Origin: Apostichopus japonicus
Taxonomy: Eukaryota > Echinodermata > Holothuroidea > Aspidochirotida > Stichopodidae
Length of the DNA: 64,000 bases
Direction: 5' to 3'
Assembly (NCBI RefSeq): GCF_037975245.1
Contig: NC_092563.1
Location: forward strand, 22,844,960 to 22,908,959
In this document: positions 1 through 13,300 of the stretch, piece after piece
How positions within the stretch are numbered: position 1 is the first letter of the stretch
How the letters are laid out: each line of letters starts with the position of its first letter
The notes under the pieces: generated by a model
What the model saw: only the letters and a program-made list of their open reading frames with translations
Databases searched by the model: none
What the model was told of the DNA's origin: nothing
Translations under genes and position numbers: made by a program

Positions 1-150
1 TGGGTTGTTAGATTTGTATGTACAGAAAAAAATCTCAGAACATGGTTGCCACAGCTTTTTGTTTCACTGTCCACATATTTAGTATCTAGCTTTATAGATT
101 GCATGATTCTTCTGTTTGTAACATCTGTGATATTTCTACATCTATTTTAG

Positions 151-408
151 GTCTGAGACAGTATGAGCTTGAAAAAACTGCAGCTCTTCTCTCTGACAAT
201 TGGCAAAAACTTGCACCAGTTTTGGTCAAAACTCAAGACATTGATTACATTATGGAGCAAAAGGGAGATTCATCTCAAAATTGTTTCAAAATGTTAAGCA
301 TTTGGAGGGGACGCCAAATTCAAGCTGATGATGTCAATTTGAAGGACATCCTTTTCCAAGCAATGTGTCAATGTAATTTGTACAGAGAAGCCAGGCAGTT
401 GTATTATG
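151..408 (+). CDS. CYLD: CYLD-like exon: first Death-like domain
   Basis: The acceptor AG is at 149-150 and the donor GT at 409-410; the exon is phase 1 at both ends. It encodes 86 residues with the Death-fold pattern: a Leu/Trp core ([12 protein letters not shown]), an acidic-Ile turn (DIDYIM), then MLSIWRG and a C-terminal helix ending EARQLYY. The exon before it must lie left of the window. Confidence 0.75.
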
Positions 409-3400
409 GTAAGTTGTGTTCTTTGTTTGTTTTGTGGGAAGTGGAAAGCTTTAAAGATGAGGCAGCTGCAGGTACATGGTTCATTTGTATGAAACACTTT
501 GGCCTGGCAAATATGCCAGGTGTAGCCATTGTGACTTTAACATACACAAAAGAGAACAGTTTGGCTATTTGCCACCCCACATCTTTGAACAACAAAGGAT
601 GAGAGGGAAAGGGGTCTGTTTGTCCGTCCTGTCCGTCCTGTCTTCTAAGTATGTTTGTCTGTTTTTCATGGTCAATTGGGTGATTTGGGAAGTTAGGAAC
701 GAGGTCATAATGGACACCCTTACTCCTCCTGTACACAAGACATCAACACCTTTGTTCTTGATGTATCAGGTGTTGTGTTGTAAACAAGGGGAACCATGAT
801 CCCTTCCAGCCATTCATGTTCCTTATCCAGGTTTTAATGAAATCTCAAAGTATTTTGGCTTCATGTATTTGTACTTTGATAGTTTAAATGGAATTTGCAT
901 AATCACCTTTGTCACATTGGTAACCATTTTTTTTTTTGGGGGGGGGGGAGGATGGCGGGCAGTCCTTTTTAATTTTTATGATAACTGTTTTGTTTCCATA
1001 ACATATATCCTTTGATTTAGTATCATTTTGCAATAGATTACTTTGTTCTCTAGCATTAATTGTGTTTTGATCTCATGTTTGCCTGGATGGCAGCTTGTCA
1101 GCAAAATTCAGGATGAAATCTAGACTTAACGACTTCAAATAATATGTTTGTTTTTCACATTTGTGATGCTATGGCAAAATTCCAAATCCAAATATTTGAT
1201 TAAAAAATGCACATGTATGTTTTCTTCAATTTTTAAGTGTTTATTTGTAGACAATATATTCTGCATCAAACATGTCATATGAAGTTTGATGTAATTCAGA
1301 GGACATGCAAATTCTCTTCAAGTGGAGCACATGTGTTATGTTTTCATACTTTTCTTCTTTTTCAGTTTGTGTAATTGTAACATATTAGTTAAAGGTATAT
1401 TCTGGTGACAAACAATGTGAACTTACAGTACATTGAAGAGAAAAATATTCCATATTACTAGTTGTAACCCCATCTTAAAATCATACCTCTATCTCGAACT
1501 GGTTAAACCTCCAACTACTGCAGGAAGTTGAATCAACGTAAGGCGGTCTGTGATATTATCTTGTCAAATGCTCTATGGAAGCTTCACTTAGGCTATTATA
1601 ATCTTCTTCTTGTTTTATCCTTGAAACTTTTGGAACTTTGGAATGTTTGCATAGATGTCAAAGTTCTCTGTACTGAGAATTTCCTAAAAATGTATCATTT
1701 TTGTAGAAATATTCTTTGTTTTTTGTGAATAAATTATTGACATGTTATGATGAGACATTTTCAGTTGAAGTGCTCTGATAACATCATTAATTCTGCTGTT
1801 GTCAGATCCATTTCCAAAATATCACTAAATTTAAAAATTAATATCTGCAATACAAAATGCTATAGTGAGGAGGTGGTTTTCACAGTTAGATTCAGAAAAT
1901 TATTAGCAATTTTGTTCAGCAATCAACTTTAGCCACCAGAATATCCTATTAAGACAATCTTTGATAAGTACTTTATGCAGTAATTAAATCTTTGATAACC
2001 TGTGTTACAGTGATAGTTTAAGTTTAATGTAATTGTATTGGTATATTGACAGGTTTGGATCCTGACACGGTGATGGAACTATCTGCAAAACTCCTCTTTG
2101 ATTGGCCATTGCTCGCCAGCTCTTTTGGTTATAATAAAGGGGAAATTGCACAACGTATGAGAGGTTCTGACCAGGCTGAAATGGCACTAAAAATGTTGAA
2201 TGAATGGTTGTGTGCAAATAAAGCTGAAAACCCAACAACAACCAAAGAAAAGCTTCTAGAGGGGTTTGTTACCATTAGACGAGAAGATCTTGTAGAATGG
2301 CTACAAAACAGAGATGATGGTGTATGTGAAGTGAGGGACTTAAAACAGACGGCAAAGAAAGGTAGGCAACACTTTAACTTAAAGTCTTTATATAAATACA
2401 ACTATTAAGCAAAACTTTCTCCAAAAATTGCAAGATGCTTCTATTTGTGGATGAAGATGTATGATGGATTGTGATAAGGAAATAAGAAACACAAATCTCC
2501 TTGGTACAACATAATACATCAGTTACTGTTTTTGGTTCTTTGCCTTATGTATATGCAACGTAGTTATACCGTCTTTTGTGACAAACCCTCCAGTGACCAA
2601 TCACTTGTGATAATGATATATTGAATGGTGATCGCTTCAGGAAACTTTCATTTCTAGTTAGATGATAGTGGATTTTGTAAAGTCTTGCCAAAGAACTCAA
2701 CTGACATCTATATATAAAGAAAATATAAATAATGAAACAAACAGAAATAGAGGAGATTTGTCCAGGTAAAGAGCTCAGGGATCTAGAGTGTTTCATTGAG
2801 TGTGTTTCAGAGATGATTTACATTACTCGTTATTGTTCTTATATTTACAAACAATAATAAATAGAAATAAGGCATTTTACTGAATATTAATATATTAAGC
2901 CAAATTGTGTTTCAGAGAGACAATGGTGGATTGTGAAAGAATATATACCTCAGCAAACCGTAATTGTGGCATCTGCATATATATCCCATCAGTCATATTG
3001 GGTTCACCTTTGCCCAGGACAGGTCTGACCTATAGATTGATAGATTTTACAGTAAGGCAGGAAAATATATTTTTGTGAACTAAATCGTACAATTATTATC
3101 CATTATTCATCCAAATAGTGTGCACTAAATTGTAAGATTCAAGTTATAGTCTGGAGTGTGATCAAAAGACAAAACTAGAAATTTTTTATCAATAAATTAT
3201 TCCCTCATTCTGTTGGGTTTGGCGGTCTAGCTGGGCTGTTTCGCTGTTTATGAAAAAAGTCACAAAAATAACAGGAGAAAAATAAGTTCCAATGGAGTTC
3301 ATAATTCTAGTACATTTGTGAAGTGTGAGAAGCCTGTCTTCTGCTTTTATGTACATGATACCAAAATTAAAACTAAAGAGCTTTAACATGTTTGTCTGCC

Positions 3401-6400
3401 TGTACACCAAGGTTGACCTGTTTAACTGACATTTGATGAGATCAGACCAATTTGTCATGTCTGAGCTTTCCCATGTAACCAATTATCTGGTAAAATTTTT
3501 AGGGGTTTCCGTTGTGCTCAGAAGCTATCATTGACTTGAATGATTTCTGTAAAGAAATACATTGTTGAAGTCTGAAAGTTGTTTAGACGAATTTACTGAA
3601 TGCCATCATACAATTCAGCAGGTTGTTAATATGTCCAATTGTCTAGATATGATATTGTCCCATTACTAATGTTAATTTACCATAAACTATTTATCAGAGT
3701 GTGGGACAGGGTTTTCACTCAACTGGTATATGTCACTGAACTTGATTAAATATCAAAGACTTGAGCAATTTAAATTTTTGGAAAACCATCGTATCAATCC
3801 ATAACAAGTCTGCAATGTCTTTTGTTGTCGAGGGTTTTGCTGTTTCTTCTTGTTGCCTCAAGAACAAAGTCCCATCTTTATGATGTGGAGTAATGAGCTG
3901 ATATTTTGAACTTGTATTTATGAACAATGTTTTATAAAGATACCCCTCAATTAATACTGTTTTAGACTTGGGTTGCATTTGTGCTTAGTAGTGATTGAAT
4001 GCAACATTTCTTCCTTCCATGTTGCATCTATGTCCTATGCACCTTCTCTTCCTCTTTGAATTTTTTGTTTTGATTACAAGTAAGAATGTGAGCTGGATAA
4101 TCTATAATATGGTCCTACAGTAGTTAGACAGATTAAACTACATAGCATTATTATGATTTCTAGTCTTTTTCTGATGGCTACACTATTTCTCATCTCATTC
4201 ATTGCAAACGAAAGTACAGTACCAGTCCATCAGCATAGAACTTAATATATCATATTTGCCTGGAATGTACAATAAATTATAGCTCTTTTTATTCATTCTC
4301 TTTATATCAGCAACTCCTGAGTCTAAAAGACTCACCAGGATGAACATGCAGAAAGTGGCAGAAAAACTCCATCTTAATCAGCAACAATTGATGGATATGT
4401 TAACATTGAACCATGACGACCTTAAACGTTATAAACCTGATAGTGTCAAAGGAGATATTCTTTTAGCTGTAATAGTTGCTTGGAAGAAAAAGAATTCTCA
4501 AAAGTATGGAGAGTTGGAAGCCTTTGAAAAGTTGAAAAATCTGCTAGAAATGTATGACCACAGAGAAGCATTAGCTGAACTTTCAGGTATTACATCATTT
4601 TTACATTTAAAGATTGCTGCCGTGTATTTGTTTGTGATATTGGCAGACATAATAATAAAGCTACCCATTCTCTGACTGACATGACATTATCTATCAAGTA
4701 TTAAATTATTTTAAATTGAGCATAGATCTGCTCACTTGCATGAAATTATTCAACCAAGAGAAGTACTTTATTTTTCCAAATGAGTATTTACTACTAAAGT
4801 TTGTAAGATTTCTGGATTTCAAAATTGTGAATAATATCAAAAGTAGTACAAATGTATCTACATATGATCCTAGTTTTACACACACTGAATATTCTTAAGT
4901 TTTTATCATCATTAACTTCAATCACATTTGGCTAACGTCTACAGAGTTGCACAATTTCAGTTTTCATTTTCAGCATTCAGTGTTGCACAAGTGTTGTCTT
5001 AACATTTTCTAATACTCTGCACACAAATCATATTATTATACATGTTTTGTCTAACAAATGCATTCCATAGTTTTATATTACAGTTAAAATTGGATGTCAC
5101 ACATATTTTATGTCACGTTCCTTTAGATGGATCTTCTGTTGACCCTCCAGAGGTAACAAACCGATCAGAAGGGGCAGTTGGAGGTGTACCACCTGAAGAA
5201 CCCCCTTACCCAGACTTAACCTTGGATTCCTTGGTGGAGGTCAATTATGGTGAACAGACTTTATCAGGTGTCATTGCATGGATTGGTGAAATCAAGGGAA
5301 TAGATGGACATGGCATACTTGCTGGTGTGGAACTGGTAAGTCAGATCTGAGGTATTTATTGACCTTTGGCCCTTAACCTCTGTTCTGGAAATCTGCAAGA
5401 AAGAAGTTTCCATCATGAGGCCCCTTCGTACCAAGTTGCAAATATTTGACACAAAATAACACATACGCGCAAACAAGACAGACATTTATTCCTCCCGCAA
5501 ATACTGGCTTTTGATCACCTAACCATGGGTGACCTCCCCACCCACCCTCCCCCCTCATAAGGAATTAAAATGGGTGTAGAAGTTAACCGCTAAGGTCTTA
5601 GAGAATATGCACCTGATCAGTCTGACAACTAGACTGGAAGGACTCGATGAAATGTAGTTTTTTAGTTGCTAATAAACACACTGTGAAAAGATACACTGTT
5701 CTTTACACTGCTCACACTCTGTTCTTTATACGCTGATTGTTCACACATCTATTCTTTAACTACACTGTAACTAATATGCGTTACTTTAACACTAACCAGT
5801 TGCCTGTGTAAAGGATAGGGGAAAACCAAGTCAAACTTAACCTTGCTACCCAGAAACATTCATTTTGGCAACCATTGCTATGACAACTAAAGTAGCCATA
5901 ACAGTCTCCAACAACCAATTGAATACAAAATCCCATCCTTCCAAATAGGAATGATTAGATAAAAACACTTAAATCTAAGGCCATAATTTTTTTGTTTTCT
6001 AAACTTGAAATTCCTTTTTGTAAATATGGCAGTTTCCGTGTTTTTTCCGTTTTCTAAGAATTAACAAAAAATATATTAGGGAATATGTGCTTACCTTCCA
6101 TACTGCTGGGTACCACATGCTCTTTAAAAAAGTCATGTAACTCCCTAGCTACCAAGAAAATTAGCATTTCTCACGTGAGGATTCCACTCCCTAGCTTACA
6201 TGTGTGTTTTTCATCACAGCTATGGTGCTACTGTAGTTCTATATGGTGCAAGTTGGCTTACGCTGCAAATAGTTGGTTTATGAGAAGTTGAAAATGATCA
6301 AGTAACAAAGCTGTTATTCTGTGTAATTTCATCAGTTTCAATTTGATTTTTTACGACTTCAATGAAATCCTGTTTTCCATGTTCTACTCTTGATTCCATT

Positions 6401-7312
6401 AAATTTGTCCTTTTCCATAACGCTGAAAACTAGGGCTGTGTATTTACGTTTAATGATCTAAGATTTAAACGGCCCAATTTTCATTTGTTTAAACATGACC
6501 TTTTCACCTCGATTTCTGTTAAAAATCGAGCTACATAAAATATAGGTTCAACAATCCAATTATACCCTGACTGAAGTAGAAAATGCACAAAAGAAAAGTA
6601 TTATCACTGCTTCATATCATGCAGTAATTTTTCTTCTCATTTCAAGCTAGATAATTACTTCCCACCATAATAGATGGTCTTACCCCCCCCCAACCCCACA
6701 TAAGAAAAAATCCCTTATAGTACACCACAGTAACCGTCATCACTTATTAGTACATGCATATAAATCCATTCATTTTCAAGCACCTCAATACCTAACTGAT
6801 ATGCTAACTGTGTACAAGCCTAACAGAATATTGAGATCGGCCAATTCCCTTACACTAGTGGTCCCCAGGGTAAGGACTGTTACATACGGCGACAGACAAT
6901 TTATCTTTGCTGCTGGCAAGCTATGGAATTCACTGCCAAATAATATATGTGATGCTAAAACATGTGCCACTTTCAAGAAATTACTTAAACTAACCTTTTT
7001 TTTAGGAATTTCACTGTAAATCTATATTGTTTTTAATATTCCTTAGTATATATCATATATAGGTATATGATCTCTAGAGTAAGGCAAAATATGTCACCAA
7101 AAACAGAACTAGTATTGTTTGATACAGGTGACAAACGCCTACAGTGGAATTACGACCTTCCTTACCTGCGTAGAACCCCTGGACATACAATCAGCGTCCA
7201 TTGCCTAGTTGGTTAGGGTGTCCGCGTACAAAGCGGGAGGCCCGGGTTCAAATCCCGGTGGAGGCTGGAAATTTTTTCACTGTTCTTGATTTACCAATTC
7301 ATTACGATTTTC

Positions 7313-7346
<34 letters not shown>

Positions 7347-10300
7347 TTTTATAATAATATTTAAGCTGCTTCAATTTTATTCTTCATATTCATATTTAAA
7401 GGGTTTTGTCATTTTTTTTGTCATTGTAAAGCACTCTTGAACATGCTTAAGTATGAAAAGATCGCTATATGAATCTGGTAAAAATATGCAGCACCACATA
7501 AAGATGCGTGAAGTACAGTAGTTTACAAACAAAGGATGCACACACATAAAATGGACTGGAAGCACATGGTCAAAGGCACTGGAAAATGTTTGCAATGGAG
7601 AAAGTATGGTATGAATGCACGTTTTACGTTAGCAACTCTCAATTATAAAGAAAACACTCTGAGATGAAAAATCCTTTTCAGTATCAGAGATGTTAGCTTC
7701 CCACAAAATCATAGATTGTCTCAGCTCATAACATTTTCTGATCAAAACAATGATTCAAATATTACGTGATACAATCACGGTGATAGTGTCAGAAACAATT
7801 CAAGTGCCTCTCCTTACTATGATCGCTTGTTGTTGATATGTGCGTACTACATGGGAGAACAAGGCCTAATGTTAATTGAAACGTTTCCATGTGTAAACAG
7901 GGTTAGCTTGTGAACTATTCTTTGTGCTGCATATATAATGTATTTAAAGGCAAGAAACCACTTTAAGGGGTTTCCCTCTGGTTTTATTCAAAGGATAACT
8001 CTCTTGATGTTGGAGGAACTGATGGAACTTTTAATGGCACAAGATGTTTCAACTGTCATTATGGCAGGGGGTTGTTTTTACCTCTAAACAGATGTAAACC
8101 TGACTCACGGTTCCTGACAGAAATGCAAACATTTACTAAGAAGGAAAAACTAACAAAAGACGGTAAGTAGTGCTTACTGTAATACATGAAATAAGATTCA
8201 GATAAATTGGACTATTGATTACAACGTTACTATTCATACTGGGCATGAATATTGGACTCCACTGGAATGATCTTAGAAAGCCATAAGTCTACATGTACAT
8301 TTGCTACTTCTATTCTGTGAAATTTGCTGGGTTTTAAAGCTTCAAATGCTTCACTGTTTTGGTTGAAGTAAAAACTGGTCAGTTTACCTTCTAAATCTGG
8401 TTTAACACAAAAAATTGTATTCATAACATTCGAGACAAAATATTCTTCCATGCCCGGAATACCTATCTTGGATATGAAAATAGTTAACCTTGTATTCATT
8501 GTCTTTGCAGACCTATGTTATATATTTAAGAAGACATCTCAAATGATACTAAAAAGAAAATACTGTACATAGTTATGGCTAGCTTGCTGTTGCATACAAT
8601 ACTGCAACACTGTAGTAATAACACAGAACTTGAGCATGTTCAAATTGTGAAACAGTATTTGTTCAAAGAACAATCACAATAGCAGCTTACTGTGTGAAAA
8701 ACGTGCAGATTGCATTATAACTCACTTTGACATTTCCTCACTTAAAAATTGAAGAATTTGGGAATAGATATCTGTAGTGTAACTAGTCAGCTATATATTT
8801 AGCCCAATACAACTGAAATGAATGCCAATGCTTTGTTACTGCTCTTATTAGTGCCTGTTGCTGAAATACCTTGTGACAATGGAATACTCATTAGTACTTT
8901 CATAGGATTGTGCATTTACTGAAGGCCAATGGATGATACAATTTACCATTATCTCTCAAGTTCTCCGTGTGTGTACTGTGTAGTTTAAGAATCTACTTAT
9001 CCAATGGAAGACTACAAAGGAAAACTTGGCAAAGAAAAAGAAAATGTTGTCTTCGAAGATCTGATTAATGTTTATTATTGATCTCTGTGGATCAACACGC
9101 ACCACTAGTATCTCTATTTCAGGGCCCTAGCTTAGGAAGTGTCTGCTATCTATAGCATCTAACCTGTTAATTAAATACTTGTTATTCATGAAAATACTGT
9201 TACAAAGTTTGAATTGTCTGCGCTGCCGTATTTGCTGCCGTATGCACTGTTTTGTTACGCATTTTACAGGAAGATTTTCGTGATGCCCAGTTCTCAGTTT
9301 TTCAGTAATGTACGGGACCGGCTGTAAAAACCTATTTTAGTAACAAGACCGTAGAACCATGCAAACTGACAAGCTTGCATGAATCATAATAAAGTCTTAT
9401 TCACCGTTATGTTTCAATGGGAAGTCCTATTTGTCCTATGTCTAGGCATCAATTAGTTCAAAATGTTATATACATCCCTCTAAATCATGTTACAACATTC
9501 CACATATAAAAATTATTCTGGTTTAGTGGGCCTTGATTTTTGAAGTTTTATAAAGCAGCAATTGTGTTTTTCTCATTAGATTTTGGTGGCAAGGACTGTG
9601 AACCAGTTGAAGGTCAGGTTGAACCTCCAAAGAATGTTGAACTTTATCAGGTTGGAATGTTCAAAGGTATCCAAGGAGACCACAACTCCTGCTATATGGA
9701 TGTCACTCTCTTCAGTATGTTTGCATACAACAGTGTCTTTGATGCAATTTTGTTGTATGATGAATCTACCAAAGAGGATATTTTAGAGATCAAGAATGTT
9801 CTTCGGAGAACAATTGTAAATCCTCTGAGAAGGTTTGTAGCTGGATATCATTAACCAATACATTACGTTTAAGAACTGTGTGTGTCAGGTTTTTTAACCA
9901 CTAATTAAAAAACTGTGGCAAGTATTATCAATCCTGGATGTTATATCCAATTAAATTGAATCATAAAGTCGTTAGGAAGTCTGTTTAATTTTAGAAAGTT
10001 TGTTATCACAAGGTCTTCCCATTTAGTACATATCACATAGAGATAGCAACTGGAAAATCTTCAAAGTGTTTGGCTAATACCAGCTTTGCTGTAAGAGCCT
10101 ATGTATCTATTTGTCTGTCTGTTTATCCATCCTTCCAGCTGCCTTGTACTTGAAAGAATTACTTTTATAGAATGATTAATAGATTTGCATGACCTTGGAC
10201 ACAATAAACTTTGCATGGTGGGTCATTAGAGTTGTTGGGGAATTTGTGATCATGTAGGGATCACAATAGGACATCGTTTGTAAAGCTACTAAAGCATTTC

Positions 10301-13300
10301 AAAGCAGATAATTATCATGTTGTAACTTGTCCGTCAAAACAGGACTAAACTATTGTTTATCAGATATTACCTGAACATGTTTATAAGCAAAATGCCCCAT
10401 ACAAACACTCGACGGCAAAGACTGCTTACAATTTGGTATGGAAATGAAAAGAAAAAATATCACTTGATTGCCTAAATCAATGATAAGCAGTTTAATTAGT
10501 TAACTTTTATCCTTTTATCAGTCTTTAGTTGAAATTTTTATTCAAGTCTGTTTCTATTCCTTTCTATTTGACAATAGCATTGGCTATGTCAGAGCTGATT
10601 ATGTGCTGCATTTCCGTGACATGTTGAGTGGTCTTAGTAGCATGAAAGGTTTACGGACAGAAGAGAAAGATCCAGAAGAGTTCATACATGCGCTGCTTCA
10701 GGAGCTACTCAACGCGAAACCTTTCCTACAGATCAGGTATGTAGTATTGTATCACCTGTTTGCACCTGTTAGATCCATTAGAAATTATTATTTGAGTCTT
10801 AAAAGAAGGGAAGGGAACTTTGATAACTGCCAGAAGCTATATCATCTTAAAACAGAAATATCGAAACGTGATTTTTATATTTATTGTTTTACCTCCTTTT
10901 CCACAGTCAAGGCCAAAATGATACCATGGAATCCTTTGTGTATCAGATATTTCTGGACAAGAAAGATAATCTAGACACATCGACGGTGTCCGATCTGCTC
11001 CACTTGTCATTCCTACAGTCTGACTTGAAGTTAGCTAAGGTGATTTTTTGACTATTGTACTCTCTAAGCATTTTATGCTTGATTGTGGTGCATAGTGTAT
11101 GGTGTTAAGTACCTCCACTCCTGGACTTGAATTGTGATCTAGTGAATGAAATCACTTTTGGGCTACTTATATGTATTTGATGCTTGTAAAACAAGTAATA
11201 AAATGTTTCAAGCTTGTACTTTAATTGTATATACAATTATGAGACCAACAATTTTCAATACATTCTTCCTGACATTTATCGATTTTTGTTCAAGTTAGGT
11301 TGAAAGATATACTGTGAAACAGACATTTCACCTCAATGTCTAATCCTTAAAATTAAAATCTTAATATATGTGCTAGTTGTGAAATATATGATGCAAAAGA
11401 TCATTGTTGTTAAAGATCTTCAATATTTTTCAATGAAATTGTGTAAACCCTTAGTGATCATTTAGGAATCTCAGGTATAAGGTTCAGCTACATTCCTTTT
11501 CGGAATGTTTTCTGACGCTAAAAGCTTAAATGCAGTTTAGCAGATTTGATTGAAAATTTGTCAAAGAAGCTTTCTGATTGGTTGACGACCACACGTGTGT
11601 AAGTTGCTGAACGAACAGTGGGCAACATTGCATTGGTTAAATGTGCTGGTTATTATTGTTCAAAAAAGAAATTTGTTAGCTCGAATATGTCACACTTTGT
11701 GTGAAGAGGAATGTGCAGATAGTTTGCCCAGAAGTTTCCGTCAGTGATTTCTCATAATGAATTCTCAGTGATCTCAGAGGCTGCAGTGGTAGAATCTATA
11801 TGACAGCACTCCCCTCTGTTTGGTTTGGGCATTTTAATAATAAATTACATCTATATAGTGCATAATACAGCGTTTCAAAGCGCTTTACAAAGGTTGCTGA
11901 AGAACCCCATGTTCTATATCTTTCTTTGCCAGTATTTTCTGCACAGTATCTATCAACTTGTACTGGGGTCATGATCAGCCTGATTGGCTGTTTTTGAGAT
12001 TTAAGTAACATTATTATCACTAGAATGATCATAAGAACATGCATATATGTTTAAATCCAAGTCTGTCAAAGTGTACCTATAACTCTATAATTCCAAAGAC
12101 ACTGTTTACATATTTTGCAGTGGCGTCTCTCCTTCTGTAAAAAGGAAGCACTGGATGGAGGGGTTATAATGCACACACATATTTTAACCAACTGATAAAA
12201 TTGCTCTCGGGCATGGTTACAAGGAAATATTTAATCTAAGACTTGTAATTCTATTTTACTGAAGGTTCCAGAGTGTTTAATCATTCAACTTCCGAGATAC
12301 GGCAAGAAATACAAGCTATATGATTGGATCATTCCCAGCCTTGAGATGGATATCAATGCACTCATCAGAGACAGTGAGTTAATTGCTTTTTTATATAATG
12401 TAAAGTTTTTATCATCATCTCATATTTTTTGGGTCTGCAACAAAGTCTACTGATTGAGCTCACATGCAACAAATGCAATGCAAACAAAAGGTGACCTAAT
12501 AACGAATCTTGAAGAAAACTGCTAGATTTGTTTTCATCCCTCACCACTAACGCTTCTGAACCCCAATTATTAGTACCCATATCTCTTCCTGATTGTTTGT
12601 TGGTATAAAAGACAGCGTATAATTGCTTTCCTGATGACACAAATTGCACTTTCTTGGTTTCGTATGACATGATGTATTGGTTCTGTTCATTGCTATCAAA
12701 GGAATTACTTTGGTTTGGTCAGAATTATTTATGTTTGCAACATTTTGAAAATACAAAGTTCTTTCAACTATATTTCTCTTTTTAATGCAATACTTTTTAA
12801 TACAATACTATCCATAGTGGCATCCTCTTTCTTGACGATGACTTCTTTGTCACCTACCACGTACTGGAGAAAGTAACAATGTCATTAATCCCCACATATT
12901 TTATGCTTGTCTGTTGGTCCAAAGACCCTTAAAAACGGAACTTTCATAAAGTTTGAAGGTGCATTTTGTTTTGAATTTACCCCCATCAATGGGTAATATA
13001 CAAAACCAGTTAAGAAATCATAAGCAATCTTAACAAAGGTGCAATGCATTATTCCACTAAAAGTACACAAGGATCTATAGGCAGAGGTTTACAAATAGAA
13101 AACTAATCTTAACCCACGTCAGTACCGATCTATTTCCATGTATAAAACTGAGAGTATTATCAAGCTGTTTCACTGTATATGTGAAAAAAAGTTCTTGCAT
13201 TGCTGATGAGAAACTGCTTGAATAAAGAATCATTGTGTGATTTAATACCTCTAAGATATGACATTACTATGGCTACTTTATTAAATAACTAAATAAGTAT

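Larger units (their letters stand above)
5336..7993 (+). other. CYLD-like intron holding retroelement fragments
   Basis: A 2.7-kb intron that splits the CAP-Gly domain. It contains a LINE 3' fragment (6783-7019), a tRNA-derived SINE (about 7190-7320) and a TA microsatellite (about 7315-7342). Confidence 0.7.

Noticed and set aside
7197-7268. A functional tRNA gene
   Set aside because: The T-arm and anticodon arm are good, but the D-arm is poor, the acceptor stem has a mismatch, and the sequence runs into a SINE-like body and TA tail with no T-run terminator directly after it.
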